This document shows positions 37,400 through 48,715 of a stretch of 51,734 bases of DNA, in pieces; the first letter of the stretch is position 1, and the number at the start of each line of letters is the position of its first letter. This DNA is from Gnetum montanum (taxonomy: Eukaryota > Streptophyta > Gnetopsida > Gnetales > Gnetaceae): the NCBI GenBank assembly GCA_015680685.1, contig MNCI01002776.1, forward strand, positions 54,999 to 106,732, written 5' to 3'. The position numbers and the translations under genes were made by a program. The notes beneath the pieces were generated by a model, which did no database searches, had not been told where the DNA came from, and saw only the letters and a list, made by a program, of their open reading frames with translations.

Positions 37400-38770
37400 G
37401 TGCCCCATTAATAAAAAAGACCTATGAGGTGGGTTGAGAGTAGCAACTCAATGCATCTGCCACAACATTCTCCTTCCCAAGTTGATAGAATAATTGCAAG
37501 TCAAATTCAAAGAGTAGGACCAACCATCATGCATGTTTGGGTTGTAGCTTCATTTGATTGAGAAAATAACTAGTAGAAAAGTTATCTATTTTCACAAGGA
37601 CAGGACTTCCTATTAAGTAGTGCCTCCATGATCTCAAGCAATGGACCATGGTAAATGTTACTTTTTCATTAATAGGCCATCTCTAGTATACTTGATTTAG
37701 CTTCCATGATTCATAGGCAATAGGGTGACCCTCTTTAGCAACACCCCATCAATCACATCCTCACTAGCATTAGTATGAACCTTAAAGGGTTCTAAGAATT
37801 CTAGCAAGGCTAGCATAGGATGGAGGTTAAGGCTTCTTTGATTTTTTTCAATATCCTATTGATAGTCTAAATCCCAATGTCATGGAACTTCTTTCTTCTA
37901 TAAATTTGTAAGGGAAGTAGCAATACCTAAGAAATTTTTGATAAATCTATAATAGATGCTCACTAGCCCCATAAACTGTCAAACCTCATGAATATTAGTA
38001 GGAGCGAACCACTGACATATGATCTCCACTTTCTTTAGATTTGACTTTATTTGATCATGCCCCATGAGGTGTCTTGGAAATTTCAACTCTATACAGCAAA
38101 ATTCACACTTTTCTTTCTTTATGTACAACTGATTTAGTCATAGTTTTTTAAGGATCAATTATAGTGGAAAGCATGCTTCTCCATGGTTTTCCTATATACC
38201 AAGATATCATCAAGATAGATGACTACAAATTTATCAAAAAATTTCTTAAATATATTATTCATGAAAGTACAAAAAGTGGCTAGTGCATTGTAAAGCTCAA
38301 AGGGCATCACAATCCATTCATACAACCCATATCTAGTCACATAAGTAGTTTTCTCCTCATCTCCCTCTACAATGTGGACTTGATAATATCCTTGGTGAAG
38401 GTCTAGCTACGTAAAACAATGTGCTTTGGCTAGTTGATCAAACAAATCAGATAACAGTGATGTTGGATACTTATTCTTTATAGTGTGCTTATTTAATAAC
38501 TTGTAGTCATAACAAAGATGTAATGTTCCATTCTCCTTGGTCATGAACAAAATTGTTGAAGTATAAGGAGGATTTGATGGATGAATGTATCCCTTAGAAA
38601 TTAGACTTTCAAGTTGTCTCTTTTGCTTTTTCAACTCTAGCCCTGTTAGCTGATATGGTCTTTGAAAAGGAGGAATGGTACTAGGCGGAAACTCTATTTT
38701 GTGATCCATCATCCTCCGTGGTGGAAAACTTCCAAGTAGTTCTAGTGGCATCATGTCACAAAAGTATTCT
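37400..38770 (-). pseudogene. Chromovirus reverse transcriptase and RNase H
   Basis: A 115-codon open stretch (38754-38407) reads PPRRMMDHKIEFPP, RPYQLTGLELKKQKRQLESL, YIHPSNPPYTSTILF, LCYDYKLLNKHTIKNKYP and LLSDLFDQLAKAHCFT, the first RT blocks of a chromovirus. A second stretch (38340-38155) has TRYGLYEWIVMPFEL and the active site YLDD at 38217-38206. RNase H follows at about 37720-37430 (VHCLRSWRHYLIGSPVLVKI-N). The catalytic YLDD is intact although the whole is interrupted. Confidence 0.92.
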
Positions 38771-39129
38771 AGAACCTTAGCAATTCATGGATCGAAGCTT
38801 GATTGAGACTTACTAGCCTATGGGATCACAAGTTTGCATGACTAAGAGGAATATGCATGTGGGATCTCTAGCCAAGCATTTCATAACCATTGAAGAAACA
38901 ACTTGAATACTAGACCCCTCATCCCTTTCTATTTGTTCCCTATAGTTTGAATCATGCAAGGGGAGCTCTCATGAGATAGAAAAATTAGGTCTAAATGTAA
39001 AGCTATGAAAAATTTAGCTTTACATAGGAACTACTACCTTAAAATTACATCAAAGGAATCCATATCCAAAATTGAAAAGTCAAGAGCTTCTTGCCAAAAG
39101 TCCACTTGGACTGGAACATTTTGGTTGAG

Positions 39130-39290
39130 ACCAATACATCAAAGGGGTCAACAATTTGCAAGTTTACAAGAACCTTGAATTGGATCCACATCTAGTTGTA
39201 AGTTCCTTATCATGGACTAGATCATATAATTGTGACTAACACCATTGTCAATCAAGGCACTAACCTATCTCAATCTCATAGTTATTGGGG
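39130..39290 (-). pseudogene. Chromovirus protease
   Basis: Near 39270-39235 the minus strand gives ALIDNGVSHNYM, the retroviral aspartic-protease motif D-S-G-A-S/T-H-N-F with Ser replaced by Asn. Only this core is clear; flanking frame shifts hide the rest. Confidence 0.7.
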
Positions 39291-39599
39291 CCAATTGGAC
39301 CAAGTGTAAATTATTAGGGCTAGCATTTTGGGAACTTGTGGCTCTTGCCTTTTGCATAATCATATCAGACAACTCCATCATAATAGCTAATCTTCAATGT
39401 TCCCTTGAAGTGCTACCATCTATAATCTATAGGTATGGATCTCAATGGTACTTAAGGAACATCAAGTACTTCCTTAGAGCCTATCCTTACCTATTCTTAG
39501 CCCTTACTAAGCTCATAGGGAAATTTCTTGCTAGAAGATTATCATCACACAGGAAGAATTAAATTGATCCCTTAAAGAACACTTTAGAAAATTAATTTT

Positions 39600-40800
39600 T
39601 CTTGCTCCCTAGGTTGCCATTTGCTCCTTGTACCTTTACACTTCTGCTAGGAGCCTTGGTTATTTAGAGGACCTCTTGTAGGATGACTACCTTGCTAATT
39701 TGGTTTAAAATCATTTTTCTCTTTTTTAGATCCTGCCTCTACTTTTTGAGATTTTTAGGACACGTCCTACTTTCCCTTTTTAAGTTTACCCTTATGTGGC
39801 TTTGTACCCTTGAAATCAAGGAAGGTACTAGCTACTGCAATGGCCTCAATAAGAGTGTTGTTACCTCAACAACACAACTCCATTTTCACCTAGGGCTGTA
39901 ACCAATTCACGAATTTGAAGAAACAATCCTGATCTCCCATGTTAGGAATGAGTAACATAAGCTCTTGAAAAGCATTAATGTACTCCTCAAACTTGCTTGT
40001 GTATTTGAAGGACTCAAGCCTAGTCCTAGATATCCATTCCAAGTTCCCTAGATGGAACTGTTTGATGAAAGATACCTTGAATTTGTCCTAGGTGTCTACC
40101 ATCTTAGTCATAGTACCCTTGTCTTGGGCACAAAAAAGGTTAATCCATTATGGCTTTGCATTTCCTGTTAGGTACTAAGATGTAGTGGATACCTTCTAGT
40201 CATAGAAACACCCCCAATAGACAAATACATCTCCACATTGTGGAGAAAGGTATCAATCTTTGTATCACTTCTCTTTAGAATCCAAGTTCTCTTACTTTGA
40301 TTCAAGCCATTACTATGGGCTCTTCTAATAGGCATCCCGCTAGGGATGAATTTAGGATAACATTTTCAATTTTCAACTTGAACACCTCCTAGTTGACTTC
40401 AACCAAGGCATCCTCCAACACCTTTACTCAAGCTATTAGGTCATCAACCAAAGATTCCTTTGAATGTGCCACTTAGAAGGATCTAAAGAGATCCTTAGAG
40501 AGATGCCACATATGATCCAAAAGGCCCTTCAAAATAAATAACTTGGCATCTACTACTTTCACTCAGCCCTTATAGTAGAGATCAATCTTGTCCTACAACA
40601 AGTCCATTTCTTTAATAATGTAGTGGATCACATTCGTAGTCTCAGGCTTGGGGCTAGCTAAGGCATCATCCACAATCTTTACCTACTTTCATAGATTCTA
40701 AAATTTGACCTTATCCTAGCCAAGTTTTGCCTCAACCTATAAGTTGGCTTGGTCTTCAAACATCCCACTAAGTCCACTTGGCTCCATCTTAATAAAATGA
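39600..40800 (-). pseudogene. Chromovirus gag remains
   Basis: Between the primer site and protease the minus strand shows broken frames with gag-like character, including a Lys-rich tail near 39780-39690 (GKLKKGK..., KVEAGSKKEK). A clear CCHC knuckle was not found. The call rests mainly on position in the element. Confidence 0.55.
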
Positions 40801-40923
40801 CCTTCCACAAGACCATACACAATGGGGAATGATTAGCTAGTAGAAGTTGAAAATAGAAATCTCACAAACCATAAACCCTTTATACCCCTTTATCAAGAAA
40901 GTTTCAGTTGACAAAAATGATGA

Positions 40924-40938
40924 GGCTCTCTGATACCA
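40924..40938 (-). other. Chromovirus primer binding site (initiator tRNA-Met)
   Basis: Minus strand TGGTATCAGAGAGCC, two bases after the 5' LTR edge at 40941. TGGTATCAGAGC is the classical plant LTR-element site complementary to the 3' end of initiator tRNA-Met. Confidence 0.9.
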
Positions 40939-40940
40939 TT

Positions 40941-41500
40941 TGTAACAATGTTGTCCTTGACACATTGTCTAGCACACCAAGAGTCCCTCAAATAGGTTCA
41001 AATTTGGGACAAAACTCAAGAGGAATATACCTTAGTAATTAATAATCCTAAAACACATACCAACAAAAAACCTATTAGTGTTAGCATGTAACATGATTGG
41101 TGTTTGTAAAATTCAAATGCGTAAAACTAATAAAAGCTAGATTACTTTCCCTTACTCCACTCACATGAATACCACAAGGACTACTAGCTAAATGCTCTAG
41201 ATTTATCACTGCATGTTGGTTGTTGGTGTTGAGCTCTTATGAGTGGATGCAACATCCCATAGCACATCCCATAACACACACAACATTCCAATGTAGAGTT
41301 GAACTATGCAACCCTTCCAAGAAATGTCCTACTAAGTGAGGTAATGAGGAAGGTTGTAGCCCCCTCTTACTAATGCATGGAACTACCATACTAGTATAGT
41401 TTCGAATACATAAGGAGTGAATGACTTCTTGCACCCTCACAATCCTTGAACTATGGGGGAGGTAGCAAGTCATCACCAACCTTGCTACCTCTCTCACATC
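40941..41500 (-). repeat. Chromovirus 5' LTR
   Basis: Begins TGTAACAATGTTGTCC beside the primer site and pairs with 33638-about 34175. Similarity is lost near 41500; plastid-like trnM sequence begins by 41591. Confidence 0.82.
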
Positions 41501-41590
41501 CTTTCCCTTTTTTTGAGGAGGGTGATGCAACTCTCTAAAGTAGAATACTCACTATGTCATTGTGTTGATTTACAAATTTTAGACAAATTT

Positions 41591-41663
41591 TACCTATTAT
41601 TGGACTTGAACCAATGACTCTTGCCATATGAAAGTGATACTCTAACTACTAAGTTAAGTATGT
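41591..41663 (-). pseudogene. trnM-CAU: Plastid trnM-CAU (elongator) relic
   Basis: The minus strand aligns over its full length with the plastid elongator tRNA-Met: TTAGAGTATCACTTTCATAT holds the CAU anticodon, and GGTTCAAGTCCAATA is the T arm. Base changes break stems (e.g. tacttaactt for tacttgactc). It lies antisense to atpE, as in plastid genomes. Not functional. Confidence 0.93.
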
Positions 41664-41810
41664 TTTCAAAAAATAAGGATTGTTAAATAATTTTATATGA
41701 AATCAAATAGTCAAACATATATGTCCCATTACCAAAAAATTTAGGGTTTCTTGGAATAAGCTTTACCTTGACGAAAAATGTTTTATTTTATTATAGTGAA
41801 TAAAAATTGT

Positions 41811-42413
41811 AGGATTATAGCTCAATCAATAGAGCACCTTATGTACATGTTCACTAGTGCTTTTTTGAAGAGCTTTTTAATTCATTTGATTTATTTATAT
41901 CAGATAAAAGGTAAAAAGGTCTTACTTGCCAAAAGTCTAAGGAGAGGAAAAAAGCATAACCCCAAAAAAAATTTCAAATAATTATCTTTTTGATATAGTC
42001 AATCTTTGATTCATGAAATGTCGAGCCTAAGGAATACATATGAGGTTTTCAAAATAAGCTCTTTTCGCCCTATGAACGTTATGGTGTATAAAGGATCATT
42101 AGTACTATTCTTTGACTTTTTAGCAAAAGAGAACTAAGCTATTATTATTCTATGTTGAAGTAAGGTAGGCCTATGTCAAGAAAAGATCTTTGGAAATACT
42201 TTAGGACTATTTACAAAACAAAAATATCTAGCATACGAAGCCAACTTATTATCTAATAGAGAAAGAAAAGAAAGGCAAACTCACATAATAATAATGAGCC
42301 AAAGACAAAAAGAAGTGCATGTTGGATTCTTTAAATAATTTGAGTCATTGAGATAACAAAAATTTGATTCTATTTTACTAAGAAGGTCTATGATTCAAGT
42401 CTATATAGCCCTA
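41811..42413 (+). pseudogene. trnV-UAC: Plastid trnV-UAC relic with group II intron
   Basis: The 5' exon (41811-about 41848) reads AGGATTATAGCTCAATCAAT, then AGAGCACCTTATGTACA. The 3' exon (about 42377-42413) reads AAGAAGGTCTATGATTCAAG, then TCTATATAGCCCTA. About 530 bp separate them, the usual size of the trnV-UAC group II intron. Orientation matches atpE, as expected. The intron is too decayed to fold by eye. Confidence 0.88.
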
Positions 42414-42811
42414 AACACACTAGACTCTTTTATTTGTGTCATTAAAATTTACCATATTTGTACTCATTCATTCCCTAAAGAGTCCAAAAGATTTTATATT
42501 TTGTTGTTCTTGAATAATTTTTTAAAAAATAGTAAGAAAATTGATAGGTCTCGATTGGATTAGATGTTTGTATAAGACAAAAAAAAAGTTTTGAATTGAA
42601 CCAATAACCAAATTAGTGTGAATCTTAAAAACAAGCACATCAAGCCTTTCAAAGCACTTTACTTTTTAGGGTAAGATGTAACTACTTACATTTCTTGGAA
42701 TGAAACAATAAAAAATGTTTCCACCAATAATTAGACAAAAGTAGAAACTAATAAATTATCCTTGTGATTTTCTAGGGGGAGGGTACATCAAAGACATCAT
42801 AGTATATATGG
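42414..42811. other. trnV-trnF spacer; ndhC-ndhK-ndhJ absent
   Basis: In most land-plant plastomes ndhC, ndhK and ndhJ (about 2 kb or more) lie between trnV-UAC and trnF-GAA. Here about 400 bp of AT-rich sequence is all there is, and no ndhC, K or J motif is readable on either strand. Confidence 0.7.
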
Positions 42812-42885
42812 TTACAAGGAATAAAAATTCAACTAGTGGTGCAAGGATTTTCAATCCTCTGCTCTACCAAATGAGCTATCCTAGC
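42812..42885 (-). pseudogene. trnF-GAA: Plastid trnF-GAA relic
   Basis: Minus strand: GGATAGCTCATTTGGTAGAG, then CAGAGGATTGAAAATCCTTG with the GAA anticodon in place, then a decayed T arm. It matches plastid tRNA-Phe over about 73 nt and lies antisense to atpE as in the plastid. It is the last plastid feature I can read; the insertion ends somewhere near here. Confidence 0.92.
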
Positions 42886-42904
42886 TCTAGGAAAAAATAA
42901 AAAA

Positions 42905-43040
42905 ATATGTTATTCATATTCTATGCTTTGTTTGCACAATCTGCAAATATGTTCTTCTCTTGGTAAATTGATCCAACGACTTTTCTTAGTAAGGAGATGA
43001 TGAGAGCTCATTCTTGCTTTAGCAATTTGATTTTTTAAAT
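42905..43040 (-). repeat. Dispersed coding-like repeat, copy 2 (pair of 2850-2978)
   Basis: Minus-strand peptide NQIAKARMSSHHLLTKKS, then INLPREEHICRLCKQSIEYE is open over the whole repeat. The CxxC and the preceding basic block suggest a zinc-binding tail, perhaps of a non-LTR element. It adjoins the trnF relic directly, so it marks either the plastid-insertion border or another insertion at that border. Confidence 0.5.
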
Positions 43041-43259
43041 GAATAGATATAGTTGAGAATAGATACTATTGAGTACTAGATAACAAATGTCCTCTAACAA
43101 AATGTAAATAAAATGGATATAACAATGTTGAAATCACACTTATTCTAGTCACTATAGAGCCAAAAAAGTAGATACAATAATAGCAAAATGGATTACAAAT
43201 TACATTAATGAAGATGATATTTGAAGGATCCTTTTAAGAAACAAACTTATGCAAGGAAA
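43041..43259. other. AT-rich junction DNA, nothing recognised
   Basis: No frame, repeat end or RNA gene seen between the paired repeat and the first readable codons of the LINE 3' fragment. Confidence 0.45.
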
Positions 43260-44390
43260 ACCTAAGAATCATAATAGTTGGCCTTTCAATAATATTCTTT
43301 ACTACATTCTTTTTCCTTAAGTCATCTCTATCTGTGGTTCTCCAATTATTAAATAAATTTGGAAGACATGGCACAAGGTTAGTAAGTATTGGAATTACAA
43401 TCATATTATAGTTTTAAGAGATATGCTTAACCAAACTAGCCTATGGTGGCTTCCTTTTAATGAAGGAGCTTGGTCTACTAATTCATCTAAATTTTGTACC
43501 ACTTGGAGCAAATTTAGTAATCATTGTAATTTCTTGTCTATGTATGTATTACAAAGAATGATTTTTTTTAAGAACTTTAATAAATCTTGGGAAATGCAAT
43601 TATCATCACACATTTGGATGAAAAAATGAAAAATATTTAGAGATCTCCTACCTTTCATAAAATTCGTATTTTTTTATGGTGTGTTATTCATCAAGGTCTT
43701 CCTATTGGAACTCATCTTAAACATATGAGAATTTTTTTTCCTCAATGTCCTTTTTGTGGAAGCGATGATTCATTAATTCATGTTTTTTCTGAGTATCCTA
43801 TTTCTCAATATGCTTGGAAATGCACATCCAAAATTTGTAACAACTTTCAACCAAACATCAATGAAGTCATTCTTGGTGATTAACTTACTTTATCTACTTT
43901 CTTTCTTTGCATTTGGAAACATTTTCAACTGCTTGTTCTTTACTTTATTTAAAAGCTTATCTATGTAGTTATTTTCCATCAACAAAAGCATAACTATATA
44001 TGTATCATAGAATCTATGACTCAAACATTATAAATCACACACTCTAACCAAGGATTATAGTTCCATTGATAATTTGAAAGAGGATACAACCTATCTAATT
44101 GATTATCATAATGGGAAGGTCAAATTTTAACTTACATGTGAAGGGTTCAAGAGGCTAGCTTTGGAAAAGGTAATTCTAAATATATCAGGAAGTATGAGAG
44201 GAATCATGCATGTTTAAGATGGGCCATGTTGAAATTTAGGCAACCATAGGTTCCTACTAGGTACACTATCAAAATTCATAGAACCTCACAAATATATTTT
44301 CCATCTGATATCTATTATGAGACATAAATATTCATGCATTATGAGTGCAAACAAGAGAAGAGTCTATTTTTTTTTTACCATTGGAACTGA
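43260..44390 (+). mobile_element. 5'-truncated LINE fragment with zf-RVT domain
   Basis: Contains only the C-terminal part of a LINE ORF2. A linker region reads IWKTWHKVSKYW and LWWLPFNEGAWS (about 43355-43465). It is followed by the zinc-binding RT tail at about 43655-43850: KIRIFLWCVIHQGLPIGT, HLKHMR, CPFCGSDDSLIHVF, then PISQYAWK, the usual zf-RVT pattern (FLW, H, C-x2-C, H). Several frames are needed to read it through. 5' truncation is the normal outcome of LINE insertion. The 3' end is not sharp; a T-run near 44370 is in the wrong sense to be its poly(A) tail. Confidence 0.78.
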
Positions 44391-45009
44391 AAGATGGGTA
44401 GCAGAAATTGCTTTTTTACTACTACCGCACTCTACTCCACTACTATTGTGCTATTGTGTCTATGCATAGGAATGGACAACTATGCACTGGAATTGAATCG
44501 AGGTGGCTACTAATTATGAGTGCAAGGAATAATGGGTTTTGAGTAGCCATAGTGTTTTTGCTCATAGCGCAGAAGTGGTTTCTATTGTCAGGCTCAGTAT
44601 TTAGTTTTTTGGGGGTTTTGACATGGTAAGTGCAACTAGGTTTTCTAATTGTTGCTATTGTGGGCCTACTTGTCTATGCTAGACCCATCCTTTTGAGTGG
44701 CATGGCAGTATCATGCATTGTGCTATTGAGAAGTGGGGCTATGCTTGAGCACTAATTTGTGGGACCCTCTTCCATTGATGGTTGAGATTGGTGAGGGTTT
44801 TTGGGTGAGCGGTGCAGTGTTTATGCATGCCTCTTATCATTCAATGAACAAGCTTCCTAGTGAGCCTATTCCTTTTTTGTTTTTGTTTTTATTTTTTATT
44901 AATACACTCTCTATTCTAATTCCTTGAAGCGTTTGGGCTAGGGCATAATAGTTCTGCATGACCCAAACTATCTTTTCATTCTCTGATGTTGGAGGGAAAA
45001 TGGAAAATA

Positions 45010-46135
45010 ATGGACTCCTCCAACAATGATTTGCAACCCACTGAGAATACTACTAATATAGATTATAACAATAATGTTTTATGTTTTGACTTTCTGGAAG
45101 ACATCTTTGATCAAACTATTCAAACCTTCACCCATCTTTATGTAATTGGCTTTTTTACTAGCAAGATTCCTCCTGCCTCAATTTTCCAAGAATGGGTTAA
45201 AAAGTTTTAGGAACCTTGAAACATTAGATTAACCCTAGCTTCTAATCTTACTAGAGGGTTTTTTCTTTTCACTTTTGAAATTAGGGCTATGGCATATTTC
45301 ATGAAACAATAATCAATTTGGGACATTTATGAATCCTTTTTAGTGCTTTAACCCTGGAAGGAGGATTTTGACCTAGAAAAAGAAAGCAAAAGTATTTTTA
45401 TAGTATGAATAGAATTTCCAAGGCTCCAATCACACTTTTCACCATAGGTTGACATTCTTGATGTGCAAGTTGGGGAGGTCATTGGTATGGAGTCCTTTTC
45501 AGGTTTACGTCTAAGACCAACTGGGCAAATGTGTGTCAAAATTAATATGCAAAAGCAATGTCCCAACTCATTGGAATTTAATGTGAAAGAAAAAACTTTT
45601 GTACAAAAAATTTCATATCTTATGCTTTCAAACCATTGTTATTATTGTCTTGATCCTAATCATTGAAAAGCTTAATGTTTAAAGTTACTAGCCAAGATTG
45701 AAGCTAAGAGAATTTTAGTTGAACAGATTAGTAAAGAATTAAAAGATAAAAATATATTTTAAGGATATATGTAATGATACTGTTGAGGTGCACTCCTTGG
45801 ATAATCCTTGTTCTTGAGACCCCAAGATGATAGATACAAAAGACATGAATATTGAGGCTATTGATGTTACTAAGAATCCTCTTAACCAAAAAGGGCCTCC
45901 AAAGGATGCTACTAGTGGCTAGGAGCAAGTTACCTAGAAATCTTATGCTTTAGTCACATGTGACAATCCTATCTTTAGTGATTTCCCTAAAGGGTATCGA
46001 TCCTCAGTTGTTGCTAATGCTAATCAATCTACTAGTAGCAGAACAAGTGCTCGTCATCCTTTAGTAAATAGCTTTGAGTCCAGAAATTTTTTTTATAGCT
46101 TTAGTAGTTGAGGAAGATCCTCCTTCATCTTCACA
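45010..46135 (+). pseudogene. LINE ORF1, DUF4283-like with CCHC knuckle, degenerate
   Basis: Start ATG at 45010 gives MDSSNNDLQPTEN, similar to the MDSLAAS start of the first LINE. The DUF4283-like part reads FDQTIQTFTHLYVIGFFTSK, then PWKEDFDLEKE. Later an open stretch reads DVQVGEVIGMESFSGLRL and CVKINMQKQCP. The knuckle C-YY-C-LDPN-H-x4-C lies at about 45632-45680. At least six stops are spread through it. Same architecture as 905-1992 but older. Confidence 0.8.
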
Positions 46136-46141
46136 TTCACA

Positions 46142-48715
46142 ATGAAGTGTTGCTCATGGAATGTTAGGGGACTCTTGTATCTCCATAGAAGATGTATAGT
46201 CTAAGATTATATTTGTAGACATTCCCTAGATGTTGCTTGTATTCAAGAAGTTAAAATCTAAGGATTCTGTCTTCAAACCTATTGTAAGATTATTTTCTCC
46301 AATAGTTATTATGTCTCTTCTTACCATGCACATGGAAAAGGGGGAGCTATAATTCTTTTTACAATAAATGATAGGAGTCTACTATTGATCATGGTTATGA
46401 TAATTTAGGGCATTATTGCTGGTTTGGTTATAGTATGCTAATGATATCCTAGGGTTCGTTTCCATTTATGCTCCTTGTAACTTGAATGACCGAAAGCTTT
46501 TTCGAAATTGGCTTGAACATAACTTGCCAATTGGATCATTGTAGGAGACTTTAATATGATTGAGCATCTAGAGCATAAATTTTGAAGAAAGAGAGGTGGT
46601 TTAGACAATAGTGAGCTTTCCATTTGGCTTTTGTTAAAGAGCAAATTGAATTTGCAGGAAGCTAATGGAAATTACCCCTCTTCTAGTACTTCTAATTGGT
46701 TTTACTTGGAGAAATGCTAAGCATTAAGACTCTTACATTTCTTCTAGGTTGGATTGGGTATACCTATTCACAAATGCTTCTATTCAATTTACTACCACCA
46801 ATGGTGCTCTTGTTTAGGCAGATTATACCCAGGTTTTGTCTACTCATTATCCTATTCACCAGTCTCTTTCCCTTTCTGGCTACTCATGCTCTTCCAATGA
46901 CCTTTATATTTTTAACACTACCTTTCTTCACAGTAGCTCCCTTTGCTCTTTATTAATGCAAATATGGAATCTGCATCCCAAACCCCTTGGAGAAGATGGT
47001 TGGATTGATTGGTGGACTAACACTTGTACTTGCCTCCAATGGTTCTCCAAGCATGCAAATAAATTGATGGCTTCTCAACTAAATTCTCATAAGTCCAACC
47101 TTCATAAGGAAATCTCCTTATTACAAAATGCTATTAATAGAGGTGAAGTTACTGAAGCTTAATTCTATCACTTGTAAACTACCAAGGAGAACATGCATAT
47201 TATGGATCACCATGAAGCTAGAGGTGCTCACCTTTGTGCCTGTCTTTCTTAGCTCTGTGTGGGTGACCAAGCTACTAAAGATTTTTTTGTCTCCTCAAAG
47301 GGGGACACCCATCCCCTAAAATCCTAACTATTCAAGTCGATGATAATATCTTTACTTCAAAGACTGACATATTATAGGCTTTCTTTGATTTTTACTCTAG
47401 GACTTTTCGCAAAGATGATATTGATCCCACTACAGTTAATACTTGCTTAGTAGTTATTACTCCTTTTAATCATTTCATCTTTGGTGATGCTACTCTTCTT
47501 TCTAAAGAAGATCTTGGTAAGGCTCTTCAACAACTTCATGATGGTAAAGCCCTTAGTATGGATGGTCTTCCTACAAAAGTTTTCAAGAAATTCTAGCCCA
47601 CTCTTCAAGATACTGTCTATAGTGTGTATAAGGAAGCTCTTAGGAAAGGTTCTTTTGGCAAAGTGAACAATGCTGGTATTGTTAAGCTTCTACCCAAGTC
47701 AAGATATCATATGTGCATTAGCAACTGGTGCCCTATCACTCTTTTGAATGTTATGTACAAAATCGTTGCTAAAGCTATAACTAATAAATTAAAACCTTTT
47801 CTTCCTCATCTCATTAGCAAAGAGCAAACTGGTTTTGTTCAAGGAAGGTATATCTTAGACAATGTCATTATTGCTATTGAGGACTTACATTTGGCTTCTT
47901 CCACTAATCAAAAATCCATTCTTCTCAAGCTAGCTTGTGACATGGTTGATTGGTCCTTTTTAAGAAGTGTAGTTAAGCATCGTAACTTAGGTACTATTTT
48001 TGATAGACATATCAATCTTGTTTTATCAAAGGCCTCTTTAGTTATTTGTATTAATGGAACCTTCTCTAAGGTTGTTGAGCTTCAAAAATTAGTACAACAG
48101 GGATGTCCTTTAGCTCCTTATCTTTTTATCCTTACTACTAATACTCTTGGAGCTGTTCTTAGAACTCATAATGATTCTATGAGGTTAAGAGGTATATCTC
48201 TTCCACGAGAAGAAAAAGAGCTTGTTTATAGCCAGTTTGTGGATGACACTTTTCTCACTTTGATTGAGGACCATAATAATTTTAACATCGCCTTAGATTT
48301 TATTAACATCTATTGTAGAGCCCCAAGAGCTAAAATTAGTTGGAATACAATGCAAGCTATTCAGTCTAGCTTCTTTCCAAGGCCTACTTGGACTTATCAT
48401 TTTAATATCAAGTGGCTTTCTCCTACAGATTTTTTTACCCTTTTGGGTATCCCAATAGCTTTATTCTCTACTCCCACTACCTTATTGAATAATGTGGTGA
48501 AAAAAGTGAAACATAAAGCTTTGAAATGGGCTTCTAAACCCTTATCTCTTGCAAGTAGCTTTATCGTAGCTAATCATATTTGGAGCTCCACTCACATGTA
48601 CTACTTTTTCTTCATGGCTCCTTCCAAATCTTCCTTGCAGAGCATCAACAAAATTCTTAGGAATTTTTTATGAGGGAATAAGGACAATCACAAAGCTTTT
48701 CATTGAGTCACTTGG
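46142..48715 (+). pseudogene. LINE ORF2: endonuclease and reverse transcriptase
   Basis: ORF2 nicks DNA and copies the element RNA at the nick. Endonuclease motifs: MKCCSWNVRGL (46142), CIQEVK (about 46237) and IVGDFNMIEH (about 46540), with stops between. RT is open at 47624-48673 (349 codons): NWCPITLLNVMYKIVAKAIT, QTGFVQGRYILDN, VQQGCPLAPYLF, and the active site FVDD at about 48236-48247. The motif-A region reads LKLACDMVDWSFL; compared with the usual LKLDFEKAYD-VDW form, four residues including the first catalytic Asp are missing in frame. The enzyme would be dead despite its open frame. A YF-FF-APS-S-I-K-LRNFL block ends it near the LTR insertion. Confidence 0.9.

Larger units (their letters stand above)
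33638..41500 (-). mobile_element. Chromovirus (Ty3 LTR retrotransposon) in the atpE-trnM spacer
   Basis: A minus-strand element with LTRs at 33638-about 34175 (3') and 40941-about 41500 (5'). The primer site matches initiator tRNA-Met. Internal order is gag, protease, RT, RNase H, integrase and chromodomain, the layout of chromoviruses. A 1,043-bp solo LTR of a different family has inserted between the integrase core and the chromodomain. The outer right border is uncertain; a possible duplication is ccttc (33633-33637) against cctt(t) near 41503. All frames are broken. Confidence 0.88.
44400..48715 (+). mobile_element. LINE (L1-type) with ORF1, endonuclease and RT, cut by element 3
   Basis: A second, longer plus-strand LINE. 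A leader at about 44400-45009 is followed by ORF1 (45010-about 46135), ORF2 endonuclease (46142 on) and RT (up to 48711). At 48716 the 5' LTR of OTA element 3 starts in the stretch after RT (FLWGNKDNHKAFHW..W equivalent), so the zf-RVT tail lies beyond the window. ORF2 decay is uneven: endonuclease is heavily broken while RT has a 349-codon open stretch. Confidence 0.85.

Noticed and set aside
39245-39901. 105- and 72-codon plus-strand frames with hydrophobic stretches
   Set aside because: They are antisense to chromovirus gag and protease; hydrophobicity follows from complementing Lys/Glu-rich codons.
41591-42885. Functional tRNA genes (trnM, trnV, trnF)
   Set aside because: All three carry several stem-breaking changes, one has a plastid-type group II intron, and they lie in a colinear plastid relic. 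They are pseudogenes.
46438-47319. Several 63-108-codon frames
   Set aside because: They are fragments or other frames of the broken LINE endonuclease-to-RT region, not separate genes.
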